Shown: positions 34,708 through 46,979, numbered from the stretch's first letter. The stretch: DNA of 64,000 nt from Ceraceosorus guamensis (GCF_003144195.1 NW_020289996.1:311419-375418), one strand, 5' to 3'. Numbers and translations are program-made. The notes: generated by a model not told the origin, from the sequence alone.

Positions 34708-36471
34708 TTAGGCTGCTCGAGCGGGTCCGGCCCGCTTGACCAGGAGTTCCAGTCCGCCTTGCGGTTTCATCGTGATGGCCGAAGTCCTCTTGACAGTCTG
34801 TTCAGGATCCTTCTTGTGGAATTCGAAATTGGCAATCAGAGTGCACAGCAAAGCCTTTAGCTCATTCTCTGCCGTGACTCGACCAATGCAATGATGAGCG
34901 CCAGCGATAAAGGTCAAGATGCTAAATGTCTTGTTGTACTTTTCGCTCAGCTCGTCGAAGCGTTCAGGTCTGAATTCCAGCGCGTCTTGTCCCCATACCT
35001 CTGGGTCCGTGTTACACACCCAATTGGGAATGTAGATGAGCGTACCCTTGGGAATGAGAACGCCATCGATGGTCGAGGTCTTGCGAGCTTGTCGAGCCGT
35101 GTGAGGTACGGGCGGTCGAAGTCGCATGACTTCTTGGACCACGTGGTTGAGGTACTTGAGGTGCTTGATGTCCTGATACTCGGGATTGGCACGACGAGAA
35201 ATGAGTTCTTGACACTCCAGTCTAAGTTTATTCTGCACCCTTTGATTCTGCGCGAGTTCCCAAAGCGCCCAGGCCGCTCCTGAAGCGGTAGTCTCGTGTC
35301 CTGCACCCAAAAATGTCAGCACTTGGTTCTGTATCATCTCTGCGTTCATGCGGTAGCTCGATTTTTCGTCCAGAGAGGCCTTGACCAACAAGCTGAAGAC
35401 GTCGACCTTTCCTCCGCTAGCTTCGAACTCGTTGCCTCCAGCCTTTCGAAGAGCTTTGGCTTCGGCCAGCTTTTGATCAAGCATCTCTTGGCTGATCTGC
35501 TTGATGCGGGAGAGGTTCGTGCAAAAAGTGGCCACGCGGCTCAGCGCCCCGATGCCGAAGGGGAAGAAGTCGGCGATGCGCTGCAACAATGGTCCGGTCC
35601 AGGTCTGTTCCGTAGCCCACTTGGCAATCTTTGGTCCGCCAGGCAGGGTCAGGAACAGTATGATGACCGCCATGTTTGCCCCTCCTTGCATGTTGACGAG
35701 CGTCTCGAAGGATTTGCCGAGCGGTTCCTCTGGATTGTGCAGGTGGTCTGTCTGATAGCCGAAAGCAGTGTCGCAGATAATATCGAGCAGGCAATTGTTG
35801 ATGCTTTGAGTCACCTCCATCACCACTCCCTCTCCTTCTCCTCTTGACTTCTCCGCCTCGTCAATCTTCTCCTTGAGGATGTCGACCAGGCCGTTGATGT
35901 GCTTATAGTAAGCTTCGAACTGCGCTTCGACCCATTTGAAGGCGAAGGCGCCATTCATGAACCTTCTCATGTCTACGTGCTCTCTGTCCTCGAGCGTGAG
36001 CAGGCCATAACCAGCTACGATGCCGAGGAGCGATCTGACGAAGCTGGGTTTGGTGTAGTTGTAGGGATCTTCGATGAGCAACTGTCTGAGAGCATTGTAG
36101 TTGGTGAAGGAGACGCGTTCAGCACCCATTAGACCGCTGAATCGAATGCGCGGTCCGTACTTCATGTGCCAGCTTCTTTGAGGCACGCCAGTCTCTTCTC
36201 TGATGATGGTCATCGTCTGTCCAAAGAACCAATGACCGTACTCTGGGCCTGGCATGTGTCGGAGAGGGCTAAAGAAGCGCGCATACAGGCACCATCTGTA
36301 CACAAAGTAGAAGATTGCCGAGACGAGCAAGACGACGTACACGAGAACATATTGACGCAGATGACTGGCCGTTTTGGAGGTGAGGGCCAGCACAGTTGCG
36401 AAATGGGGAGCAGCCCAATGTGGCAGAGAAGACTCGACAGCCTGCAAAGCTGAAGAGATACTGGCTGTCAT
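34708..36471 (-). CDS. Cytochrome P450 monooxygenase
   Basis: Intronless, 587 residues from ATG 36471. The frame stays open to 36717, but the extra 82 residues (with Cys, Gly and Pro) precede the natural hydrophobic anchor and are unlikely. An N-terminal membrane anchor is present (YVLVYVVLLVSAIFYFVYRW), then a Pro-rich hinge (PLRHMPGPEYG). P450 hallmarks are the I-helix GAGHETTAS, K-helix ExxR in EVMRLRPP, the PERF segment RPERFDE, and the heme-binding loop FIAGAHHCIG with the cysteine ligand. The loop has His where most P450s have Arg. Length is above the usual 500-530. Substrate cannot be told. Being single-exon contrasts with its intron-rich neighbours. Convergent with ATG27; 183 bases separate the stops. 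Confidence 0.92.
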   Translation of the reverse strand: MTASISSALQAVESSLPHWAAPHFATVLALTSKTASHLRQYVLVYVVLLVSAIFYFVYRWCLYARFFSPLRHMPGPEYGHWFFGQTMTIIREETGVPQRSWHMKYGPRIRFSGLMGAERVSFTNYNALRQLLIEDPYNYTKPSFVRSLLGIVAGYGLLTLEDREHVDMRRFMNGAFAFKWVEAQFEAYYKHINGLVDILKEKIDEAEKSRGEGEGVVMEVTQSINNCLLDIICDTAFGYQTDHLHNPEEPLGKSFETLVNMQGGANMAVIILFLTLPGGPKIAKWATEQTWTGPLLQRIADFFPFGIGALSRVATFCTNLSRIKQISQEMLDQKLAEAKALRKAGGNEFEASGGKVDVFSLLVKASLDEKSSYRMNAEMIQNQVLTFLGAGHETTASGAAWALWELAQNQRVQNKLRLECQELISRRANPEYQDIKHLKYLNHVVQEVMRLRPPVPHTARQARKTSTIDGVLIPKGTLIYIPNWVCNTDPEVWGQDALEFRPERFDELSEKYNKTFSILTFIAGAHHCIGRVTAENELKALLCTLIANFEFHKKDPEQTVKRTSAITMKPQGGLELLVKRAGPARAA

Positions 36472-38090
36472 GATGGCGTGGCGTGGCGAAGACTGCAGTC
36501 GATCTGCTCTGGCTAGGGCAAGGAGACCGCAACCAAAGGCTTGTGAGACCGAAGGAAGAATCAGGTGGTCGCGCGGGCTGCTGGCTGGCACAGGTATGGG
36601 TAGGTATGCAGAGGAGCAAATGTCTGGGACGAGCGATTCATAAAGGGTGGTTTTAAAGCGCGCACCACAAACAGCAGCTATCGGGTTTGCAGCTGCAAAA
36701 TTCCCCGCACTCCACATTCGCTCGGCGCGGTCAGCGCGAGTCGTGGGTGTGCGCGGTGTTCAGCTTTCACAAACCATCTGATGCTGCTTGCACATGCTGG
36801 TCTGCTCTTGGTGGGACCGTAGCATCCACCGTCTGATGTGCATCAATCACGAATGACCCGCGTCGACTCTGCTGCACCTTGCCGATTGCGTTGCCCAAAG
36901 CTACACGCAATCACGATTATTGCTGAGCACCTTCTCCACCTGTCTTAATTGCTGCGCATCTTGCCGGCCAGACCTTGGCAGTCCTCTCGATGCCGCGTCG
37001 AGGGTTTGAAGGACCATTCAGCTCGATGAGGCTGCGTAACGATCACTCGTCCAGCTTATACCAAGACCCACGAGGCGCACCTACTCACGACTCTATCCCC
37101 GCGCAGCACCATGCAGCCCAAAAATAGAAGATGCGCGCGTCGCGCGTCACTCGTCATGCAATGGCAGGAACAGCTCAGCAGCAGGAGCCGAGCAAGACGG
37201 AGCGAAGAAGCGAGCAAGGCGCGGGGTAAACCTCCACGAGTCCGCCTTACCCGCCAGCAGCACGCGCCCTCGCGATCTACGGCGGCATCGTATGGCAGCT
37301 ACAGTATACGGCTGGACAAGCAGCGTGCGGCTCTCATCACGACGAGCGCCGCCTCTAAAACCTCTCTGTCACGCTCTGCGGACTGCTAAGGCGCAGCAGT
37401 GACGCTTCATCCCGCCAGACACAAAATGTTGGACCCCACCTAACACGTACCTGTGGCAGCAAGGGCGCTTCTCGGTCCGTCGCGCAAGGCTCGGCAGGTC
37501 GAACGTACGTCCCACCGTGCGGTACCCCGCGTTGGTGGAACCGCGAAGTGGTACGCAGAACACGCGAGGTGGGCCGTAGTATCTACGTTTCCAAAAGCCA
37601 CTCGTAACTTCGACTCTTCACCTGCTTCCTAACACAACGCATCCGTCACCAGCTTGGCATGCAAACATGACGACTGCCACTTCGTGGTCAGCCCAGAATC
37701 GTCGGGAATGCGTGTTGGGAGATGGACCGTCGGACAAATCTTACCAACGGATCTCACCAGCCGGGGGACATGGGCGAGTCAGGCATGTCGCATGACCACC
37801 AACTCTTGACCTTGCATTCGGCGCATCTGGGCGCTCGAGCGTCGTGAGTCTTGGGTGTCAGACTACGAGCTCGTGGTGAGCCCACTCCACACAACTTTAG
37901 CGCCCATGACACAATCTGTCAAACTCTACGCAGTCGCGTTCCGTAGCTGAATGAAATTTCAGAGAGCGAGCCTGGGGTTTCCTTGGCTACGCTTGGCAAG
38001 ACACGAATGGGTGGAGCCTAGGCGTGTGGTGCTTTGTTGAGTGGGACGAAGCGCGAGCAATCACCACGGCTTGGTAAGGATCGGCAGACA
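36472..38090. other. Gene-free 1.6 kb between P450 and RAD23
   Basis: Upstream of the P450 and downstream of RAD23. It holds the P450 promoter. CATCAATCACGAATGACC (36841-36858) and CGCAATCACGATTATTG (36906-36922) belong to the recurring word family. Short open frames (for example 37111-37389) are low-complexity Arg/Ser/Ala reading and not supported as genes. Confidence 0.4.
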
Positions 38091-40058
38091 TTAGTCATCG
38101 AAGTCGCCTGCAAAGGAAAAACTTTCCTGGTCAGCAGGTGATGGCCTGGAGGTCATGCCTATTCTTTCCCAAAGCTGACTGCTTACCTGGATTTTCTGAG
38201 AAGACAAAGCGGATCGGAAAGGGGCAGAGCAGGTGTTGAGCAGCTGCAAGCGTTCGAGCAAATCGTGTCAGCTCGGTGCAGGTGCGCTTACCAAAGTAGT
38301 ATTGGACCGCTAGTTCAACGTTGCGATCGCACATCAAAAACACTTCAATGGCCCTGTCTTCTGGAATGCCCATTGCGCAAATCTGCAAGTGGACCGAGGA
38401 GGTCAGATGTGCCAGACACGGCAGCTGCTCAGGTCATTTGCTTATACTTACCTGCTGTACCTTCTCTTGGTCTTCTGGACTGAGCTCATCCTGCGATTTC
38501 GAAGGGCGATCGATGTGACTGTGTCACTATGCTGCGGCTGGTCGACGGACGTAATTGAGGCTGCTATCAGGTCGCAATACTTACCATGCCGACCTGTTCG
38601 TCATCGTCGCCAGCACCACCGCCTCCAGCCGCCAGAATGGAGAGCACGCCCTCAGGATCTTGAGCCATAGCCTCGGCCAATTGAGGGTTGCTCTGCGCAA
38701 TCGCCTGCACTAAAGGCTGCAACGCGGCTGGATTTTGCTGCACCAGTTGCCTCAATTGTTGAAGCATGGCGGGATTTGCAAGATCGATCACTTGACCGCC
38801 ACGACCGTCCGACTCGCCCGGAAGTCCTCCTGGCGCGCCGCCAGCTCCCCGACCTGCGCCTCCTGCACCAGCAGCACCACCACCTCTACCACCTTGGGCC
38901 GCTGCAGCGGCTTGCTCGAACAAGTTACCACCGCCAGCAGCAGGCTGGCGAGCTTGGGGCGCTGTCGCCGTGGCCGCCCCGGCAGAAGGGGCTACAGTTG
39001 CTGGTTGCTGTTCACCCGTTGTGCTGGCCGTCTCGGCAGTCTGTCCAGCAGGAGTAGGGGGTGGCTCGGCTGCACCGGTGCTTGAAGCTTGGGCTGGCTG
39101 TGCCTGAGGCGGTGCTTGTTGTTGTCCAACATTTTCCGGGATACCCTGCACATACATTTAAGCGTAAATGAATGCGCGCACTGCGGTTCTTAAACTTGAC
39201 ACTCACAGTCATCAGGTACTCTACTGCGCGATCAGGATTGTTGTACGAAGCGCGCAACGCTTTTTGCACCTCTGATCTGTCGAACCCCATCTCCGTGATA
39301 TTTGTGATCGCGGCCTCGAGTGCAGCTCCCGAGACTTAATTGAAGAGGATAGCACGCGACCGGAGTGTGAGATCAGGTGCCTGCATCTACTGCGAGGAAT
39401 TGGCATACTTACGGAAGGAAGAGCCGGGTCCAGTAGCAGTGCCAGAGGAAGTCTGAGATCCTGCCGCACCGACGGGCGCGGTGGACGGGTCGGACGCAGT
39501 GGAGGTCGCGCCTTCGGAGGCTGAGGTAGTAGACGGCGCTGCTGCGGAAGGAACAGACGTGGTGAGGCCAGAGCTTGACGACGCTGAGCCAGCCGAAGCT
39601 GCGGGAGGCACAGCAGCGGTCTCTGCAGGCTTCGGAGCCTTTGGCTGCAGGGAGCATGTGCAAGCGTTTAGTAATGAGATTTTGAACGCGACCTCTATCA
39701 AGCCAGCGAGTGCCATAAATGTTGGCGGCAACCTCAATTGATCATCCCGGTGCAGCGCTCGGCTTGCTCACCTTTGACACCATGACTACTAAGAAGTCTT
39801 TCTCCTTCATCTTACATGATTCTACTGTCTGTCCGTCTGTCAGAATCTTGCCACTGTGAATCAACTTTTGCTGCTCCACCGCATGACCTTGCAAAGCTTG
39901 AATCTTTGACTTGATGGTGGCAATCTATGATGCGCGGATTGTCCTCATCAGCATGAGAGAACCAGAGGCATGCGCAAAGAGGCCGCACTCACTGTGTCCG
40001 AAGGCTCAGCATCCAACTGAAAGTTGGAGCCGCCTAGACTCTTGATTGTGAGCTTCAT
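38091..40058 (-). CDS. RAD23: RAD23: ubiquitin receptor for proteasome and nucleotide excision repair
   Basis: Shuttles ubiquitylated proteins to the proteasome and supports Rad4/XPC in DNA repair. Nine exons: 39993-40058, 39772-39924, 39413-39644, 39207-39334, 38585-39145, 38452-38490, 38292-38382, 38187-38195 and 38091-38107, giving 431 residues. UBL at 1-73 ([35 protein letters not shown]). UBA1 at about 152-193 ([20 protein letters not shown]). XPC-binding domain at about 318-360 ([20 protein letters not shown]). UBA2 at about 380-425 ([20 protein letters not shown]), ending GDFDD. Ala/Gly/Pro-rich linkers separate the domains. Exon 8 is only nine bases and exon 9 seventeen. Both are needed to reach the family-typical acidic end. 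Divergent from NOT3. Confidence 0.93.
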
Positions 40059-40808
40059 AGTGCACAAGAGGGCGTGCGAGAGCTGTAAAGTCTTCGACGG
40101 GCGTCTAAGCGCTTTGGAAATGCTGAGTGGTCACTAGAAGGCAGTGGCGTCTTCGAAGTAGCGAGCGCGAAGTTTGCTACCGAAATCTACGCAGAGTGTG
40201 TGCGCAGTATGTCGTGGTAGTGAACAGAACTAACCGATATGCATACCTGCGTGGCCTCAGCAATCACGAATGATGCGGTCGTGCGGCAGCATGCCAATCG
40301 TGAATGGTCAATGAAGTCATTAAATCTCTGTTGTGGTCCACGCGTCGTCGACATCTTTGCGCACGGACGCGGATGTCCTAACGGGGGCGCATGAAATCGT
40401 CGCCTCCACGCGCGCCACACGTTCAACTCCAGGACCCCGGACACCTGCCCAGCCACGTGGCGCGCGCTCCGACCACCCTTGAACATAGCAGGCGCGCGCA
40501 TGAAGTCGAATTGATCGAGGTGCGGTAGCCACTCGTGACTAGCCTGCTCGCACTCGTGACTTTGACTTGAGTCGTGACTGCAGTGGTCGCACAGGAGCGA
40601 TTGCAACTGCTACGACTCGCTCAATTGGTGATCACTACTACAATCATCTGAGATCACATTGCTGGATCCCCTTGAGCTCCATAGGTCGCGAGCACGACCC
40701 CCAGTGCGCCTGATCGCAAAGTCTACACTCTGTAGGAGCGCGCAGGAGGCTCAGCTTGTAGCATTGGTCACCTGAGCAAGCGTGTCCACACGCATACATT
40801 TCGTCAAT
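40059..40808. promoter_or_regulatory. Divergent promoter between RAD23 and NOT3
   Basis: 750 bases between outward-facing start codons. It carries a cluster of recurring words: CAATCACGAATGATG (about 40260), GCCAATCGTGAATGG (about 40292), and three ACTCGTGAC or AGTCGTGAC copies at about 40530-40580. No coding frame is supported. Confidence 0.5.
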
Positions 40809-43512
40809 ATGGCAGCCAGAAAGCTTGCTGGTGAGGCTTCGAAGTTGACCGCTTTTGTGCAGCTCCATACTGACCATGCCCGACTGTCTGCGCTGCCATC
40901 GCCTCTTATTTTGGCATTCTCGGATTGCAGCGGAGATTGACCGCACACTCAAAAAGGTGGCGGAAGGTGTGCAGGCATTCGAAGACTTGTATGACAAAAT
41001 GCAAATGTCCACGAATCAAGGGCAAAAGGAGAAGATGGAGGCTGATCTAAAGACGCAGATTAAGAAGTTGCAAAGAATGAGAGACTCGATCAAGACTTGG
41101 TTGCAGAGCAATGACATCAAGGATAAAAAGGCACTGCTGGACAATAGGAAACTCATCGAGCTGGTAAGTGACGCCAGATACAGTCCCTGGGCTCGATCTG
41201 TGTGTAACACGTCGAGTCTTTCGGTCGAGAAAGATGCGGGCTGAATCTCGTCTCCGACCATTGACCTGCTCCAGCAAATGGAGAAGTTCAAGCAGTGCGA
41301 GAAAGAGATGAAGACCAAAGCTTTCTCAAAAGAAGGTCTTATAGCCGCCGCTCGTCTGGATCCCGCAGAAAGAGCCAAGCTCGAACTCACACAGTGGTTG
41401 ACCAACAATGTGGACGAGCTGTCACATCAAATGGAAGCTGCAGAGGCTGAGGTGGAGCAATTGGCAGGGTCAGGCAAAAAGAAGAAAGGAGCGGGAGGCG
41501 CGGCAGCTGAGCGTTCTGCAGAGCTGGAAAGACTCAATGAGAGAAGGACATGGCACATCAGCAAGCTGGAGCTGATTTTGCGGTTGATAGAGAATGGTAA
41601 CTTAGACACGGAACAGGTGTCGAGTATCAAGGAAGACGTCGCCTACTTTGTCGAATCTAACGCGGTGAGTCATGGGGTCTTCCTCGCAGGTCGTAGCTGT
41701 ATGGGCATACAAACCTCATACTCTCAAATCTTTGCCTGACTAGGACGAGGATTTCGAAGAGGACGAGGGCATTTATGATGAGTTCAACCTTGACGAACAA
41801 GAGGAGGCGTTCGGACTCAAGGAGAATGAAGAAGACGAAAGTGGCGATGACGACTCCGCATCGGAAGGTGAGTCGGTTGGTGCGGTAGACCGGATGCTTC
41901 GGTCCGCTGAGCACAAGGTCTGTGTACTTTACAGAAGCGCCACTTCCAAAACCTGCTGTCAAGCCCAAGAAAGAAGAGAAAGAGGAAGTGGTCAAGAAAC
42001 CTCCGGCCAGAAAAGCCTCGGATGTCAGTAGAGATAGCAAGCCGGCCGTGGTCACCAAAGCAGCACCAACTCCTACGAGTGCTGCTGCGCCCCCGCATTC
42101 GCCTGTCGCTACAGCTTCCATGACCTCTCCTCCAAAGCCAGCAGCAGCCCCTTTACCTCCGATTCGATATGCAGCCGCAGCCGCTGCTGCAGTCGCGCAA
42201 TCATCTGGTGGTCCTGCTCCCACAGCGTCTCTCTCGCCGACAACTACAACATCGCAGCTCCCAGATGGTTCTAGATCGCCGTCGTCTTCGAAAGCTGCAT
42301 TGGAAGATGCAGCATCCTCGCCTGCTCCGTCTCTCGCTCCTTCCACCGACACAGCGCCTACTGCAGACGGAATCACTGCGAGTGCTACCAACGGTCCGCC
42401 CGGTCTGGCTGCGCGGCCTGCGAATGGATCCGCAAAGAACTCTCCAGCTCCCAGGCACGCGACCATCAAACCGGCGCCATCTCCTCTCGCGAGCACGTCT
42501 GCTGCTCCGGGTGCCCCCGTCGAAGGCAACAGCGGCGGCGCTCAAAGGAACGCATACACCGACGACTCAGCTGTGCCACAGGAGGAGACAAGTGAATATC
42601 AGCCTGCACAACTGGCGGCGAGCTCTGCCGCTGCGAGTCTGGTCCAGCCTTCCGGCGGAGGAGCTGGCACCTCAAGCGAGCAGGCCGCTGCGCAGCGTGA
42701 GCAGGGCACAGAGCCCAGATTGCCAAACAGCTTGAGCGACCTGGTCACCAGCTTCGACGCCGCGAAACACAAGTCACTTGAAAGGGGAGATAACCTCGAC
42801 GAACTCCACAAGACTCTCCAAGCAAGTGCGCTGGGTGTTCCCGAACCTCAGGACAGCGATGCGCCGCGATACTATCGACCCCAAAATCCCTGGGCGTCAC
42901 CTTCTTGGTACCCGCAGCAGCCTCTGAGCATCTTCGACAACCCGGCGCTGTACAGCAAAGTTGAAGACGACACTCTCTTCTTCGTTAGTCTCGCATTGCC
43001 AAGGCACGGCGCGAGCTCGCCTGTACGCTTGCTGACCTCGATTTCGTCGCCGTGACAGATTTTCTACTACTCGCAAAGGGAATACCATCGGTACCTTGCC
43101 GCCAACGAGCTCAAGCGCCAATCCTGGCGATTCGTGAGTCCAGCAGCATCAAAGATGTCTTCTCAGAATGATCTATTCCTGACTCGCAGTCGTTTTGGGT
43201 ACGACAGTCGCTGCGCTTTGGCACATGGTTCCAAAGATATGCTCAGCCCAAGGTTGTTCACGATGACTACGAGGAAGGGTCCTAGTGCGTGACAAAAAAG
43301 CGATGAGCAGGCTTCTTTGACTTCGACTCACTTGCCTCCTCTTGATGCCTCATCTCAGCATCTATTTCGACTTTGAGAATTCATGGCAGCAAAGGAGAAA
43401 GCAGACATTCCGGTGAGCCCGTGCTTGAATGCGTTCAAGCAGCTGTTCACGCGACTTATCACGATCTCCCGTCTGTTTTGGCGAGCACAGATTCGAGTAC
43501 CAGTACCTGTGA
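40809..43512 (+). CDS. NOT3: NOT3/NOT5 (CNOT3): CCR4-NOT complex subunit
   Basis: Subunit of the CCR4-NOT complex, which shortens poly(A) tails and represses mRNAs. Nine exons: 40809-40830, 40931-41163, 41275-41664, 41744-41867, 41935-42983, 43059-43133, 43208-43284, 43359-43412 and 43491-43512, giving 681 residues. The N-terminal Not3 coiled-coil domain is near-canonical ([37 protein letters not shown]-like [30 protein letters not shown]). An acidic patch follows, then about 300 residues of Ser/Pro/Ala-rich linker. The C-terminal NOT box reads [45 protein letters not shown] and FEYQYL. At exon 7 an acceptor 18 bases upstream (after 43189) is also in frame; 43207 gives the better family length. 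Yeast has two paralogues, NOT3 and NOT5; here one gene fits both. Confidence 0.93.
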
Positions 43513-43720
43513 ATATTGTTCAATCATGAGGGATTTGCTGACTTCAAGCTGACGCCACATTCTCATGTCACTTCTGCCTCGTAGGGCTCCTTGAGATTTC
43601 AGCGCAGAGATGCCATCTGTATTCTATGCTTCACGTGCCACCTGACCCGACAACGTGGTCACGAAATTCATAACAAAGATGCCTGCATCACAGCGGCTCT
43701 TTGAACGATTGCCCAAGATC

Positions 43721-46217
43721 TCACCTGTCGGCCTCCGCAGCCCCTGCACCCTTGCTGATCGCCCGCCGCCTTCGCATAGCATGTGTTCTGGACTGACTCG
43801 TGCTGGACGACGCGCTGGCGTTGCCAGACATCCTCGTCCTATATCTTTCCTTGAACTTGTTCAAAGATTTCATCTTCTTCTGTTTCTTCCGTTGATGTCT
43901 ACTCATGAGAGGGTTGGAGGGATCGATCGTTTGCAGTCGAGGCGCGACGGAGGTCGAGGCGGGCTCTACTGCGCGAGCTGCGCCTGAAGCAGCGTGAGCT
44001 GAAGCAGGAGCGCTACTCCTAGAAGCGAGCCAGTCTCGTCTGCCAGCGCCTCGGGCAGGTCTAGCGGAAGTGGCGACACCAGCTTGTTCAGCCTGATGCA
44101 ACTCGGCAAAGTGCCGATCTACCATCGCGTTGATGCGCCGGATATGATCACTTCGCTCCAGCAGCTCGACTTTCAAAGCCTGCGCTTGAAGAGCAGTGAT
44201 CGACAGCTGCTGTTTACCCTGGACAGTGCCGACGCTGTCGGCTCCCTCGAAATTCAGGGTGGGAACCTCGCCGCACCCCATGTCCAACTCTCCACAATCT
44301 TTGCCCATTTTGCCCTCCCGCCATCGCTGTAGCATAAAGGTTGCTGTGGCGTCAAGATCGCGCTCGCCCCCTTTGCTCATCGTGCCCGGTGCTCTCGCTG
44401 CTACGGCATACAGCAGCTCTTCGATAGAGTTCGTAGGGCCAGGTGGAGGTTGACTTGGCTCGGGAACCGCGGCGAGTGGCAGCTGCGACAAGTAGACCGG
44501 CAATGGTGCCTCTGAAGGAGCAAATAGATAGTGGGGCGCTGGTCAGCTTAAGACGCGTGACGAGGGACCGCAAAAGCTTTGCATGCTCACTTGCACTAGT
44601 GACAGGCGAAGTTGTGCTAGCCTGATGCTGAGCGAAAGCAAACTTCAAGTTGAAACGGAAAAGTAGGTAGTCCACCAGACCTCGCGTATCGAAGAGTGAG
44701 CTCTTCATTCCGTTGGCTACGGCAAGCTTGATGCCTTTCTCAGCGCCAGCGACACCTTTGCCAAGATACGGAACCATGATTCCTGGGGTATCATAGACGT
44801 ATATTGGCACTTGCTCAGGTCGCTTGTCGGCAGCATGTTGATGAAGCTCGCTTGCGCCCTCAGGCCCGCCTCCTCCCAACGTAAAGAGGCCCTTGGCGCT
44901 GGCCTCTTGCGTCTCTGCTTCTGGTCTGCGCAGAGATGATTGACCTGCCTTCGTTATGCGCACCGTGCCAGTTAATTTGCGCGTATGGCCTGGCTCCGGC
45001 GCTGTGGACGCCGCTTTGCCTTTTTGCGTCAGACGGTCATGTCAGCTCTAAGGAAAGGCAGATTTGCAAGCAGCGTCACAAAAGTCTGGCTCTCACCCTT
45101 GCCGGTGCCCACTCGGCGCAAAGCGTTCAGCAAGCTGCTCTTGCCCACATTGGGACTTCCGACGATGATAAGCCTGGCTCCATTCTCGGGTGTAGGTGTG
45201 TGCCTGAAGGCTCCTGAAAGGTGCTTCCCTTTCGGCTTGCTGGATGATTGCAATGCGTCGTCACCAAAGTGGGAGACCAGAGCGGCTCTAGCTGTGACTC
45301 GCCAGTCAGCAAAGTATCAGCTTCGCTCGTGTGACCCCGCCCCTGTAGCTCTGCTTCCGCCTGCACGCACCATGCACCCATGACAGAATCATCCGCACGT
45401 CCCCGTCGACCCTCGTATCCACGAAGAGGACCTCTTCGCCGTGTCGCGCGAACGCTTGCCGTATGGGCTGCACACAGGGACCGACAGATCAGTGAAAGCC
45501 CTCAGCCATCCCTCATGACACCACGGTCAAGACGGCATCGTGACGTACTTCTTGCAGCTCAGATGCTATCAAATCCTTCTTGGCGTACACAACCAGCCTT
45601 CTTTGCCGCCAGTTGCGGCGCATCGCAAGACCCTCGAGGGAATGATTGGGTCCGACAATGCCTCGTTTAGATTCATCTTGAGCACCTTTGGCATCTGCAG
45701 ATTCGACTTCCTTGCCTTTCCCCTTGTTCTGCCTACTCTTGGCGCTGCTATTTCCCCTGAGCATGCGCTCAAAAGCAGGGTTCACGCTACTTAGGGGCAG
45801 ACGAGCATCACGCACTTCGATGATGAGTGGCGGTGGCGATCGATTGAGCAGAGATGGCAAAGACCTCATTGCCCTGTACATGTGCCCTGCGTACCATGAT
45901 GGAATCGAAGTAGGAAATGGAAAGGTGAGGCGCGGTGCGAACGCCTTTTTCCCTGAATGCGGATCTGAGCTGGCAGTCTGCTGGCTGCTTTGCACTGAGC
46001 TCTGGACACGTTCTAATGCACTCCCTGCCGGCGTGGCGCTGGTGGATGCGGCATCGATCTGCGCTCTACGGGTGAGGCATGCCGCGCTGCTCAAGATAGT
46101 ACTACTCCCTGGCGTAGCTGAGGCAAAACGACTCGCTTGCAGGCTCTTCTGCGAGAGGCGAGGTAGCTCCTTCTCCGCCCGTCTGCGCACAGCACGCAGA
46201 GTCGAGTAGTGAAGCAT
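43721..46217 (-). CDS. MTG1: MTG1: mitochondrial circularly permuted GTPase (YlqF family)
   Basis: Ribosome-associated GTPase for mitochondrial translation. Exons 45549-46217, 45371-45467, 45097-45291, 44591-45013 and 43721-44511 give 724 residues, about twice yeast Mtg1 (367). The order of GTPase motifs is permuted as in YlqF/MTG1: WYAGHM and IIEVRDARLPLSSVNP first, then G4 as YAKKDL near residue 210, then G1 GSPNVGKSS near 300, then G3 YVYDTPG near 375. The first 75 residues are basic and Ser-rich (MLHYSTLRAVRRRAEKELPR), a probable presequence. Extra length comes from Lys/Ser-rich and Gly-rich insertions and a long basic C-terminal tail (SRHQRKKQKKMKSLNKFKER). Introns are 79-83 bases. The G4 asparagine of NKxD is replaced by Lys-Lys, as YAKKDL. 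Confidence 0.88.
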
Positions 46218-46979
46218 GGAGTCGACGGCAAGCTATGAGGCGAGAGGAGAAGAGCTGAGCGATTGGGCCGAGGGGTGCGGTGAATGTGGTGGAATGCACG
46301 TCGGTGTGGCTCTCTTGAGCAAGCTCGACTCGACTCAGTCGCCTTCCCTTTGCTGCCAGCCAAAAGTCGAATCAAGATCGAAATCGTCTTGGTTTCGTGT
46401 TGCACGTACATGCGAAGAACCCTGATTTCACGTGATCGCCCTCTGATGCACTCATCCAACATGGAGTTGGACGCGCCTCAAGCTAGGTGTTCCCACGCTC
46501 CTCGTAAGGATTCGGCTCCGATAAGCGGCCAGTCACCAGTGCGCAAGTCAACAGAAGCTTGAGTTGTAGAAGAACGCGTGGGCGGCATACAAAGCAGCCA
46601 TTCATGATCCGTGATTGGCCAGCCTCAGTGCCCATCGGGTGTGAGCGCAAGGATTCGAGTCACACACAAGACTGTGGCGAAGGACATGAATTCAATCTAG
46701 AGCCTAAAAGGCACACACGCGGTCCCGACTTTGGTGGCCAATCTCCTCTACATCAGAATCAGCCGGCGCTTGCGCTGTCCGTCTATGGATCGATATAGAC
46801 CGCCAGTCACAGGATGGACTGTGAGAGTGGGCTCGGGGCATGCGCTCCTGCCGTTCGTTGTCAGACGCCCTCCTCACCACGCCGCGAAAGCTGGATTGAC
46901 GAAGTAGCCTTTTGCTTCTTCGCAAGCCTGCGAGGGAAAAGACGAAGCATAAGCCATGCGAAACCGAGAATGCGATCGC
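46218..46979. other. Intergenic stretch between MTG1 promoter and secreted-protein gene
   Basis: 762 bases. It holds the MTG1 promoter on the left and the 3' end of the secreted-protein gene on the right. Short open frames have no family resemblance. CACGCGGTCCC and TCATGATCCGTGATTGGCC (about 46601-46620) are weak variants of the recurring words. Confidence 0.35.

Noticed and set aside
36472-36717. 82-residue N-terminal extension of the P450
   Set aside because: It would place Cys/Pro-rich sequence before the membrane anchor; the ATG at 36471 fits the family.
37111-37389. 92-codon plus-strand frame rich in Arg and Ser
   Set aside because: Low-complexity reading with no family or splice partner; promoter DNA is the simpler explanation.
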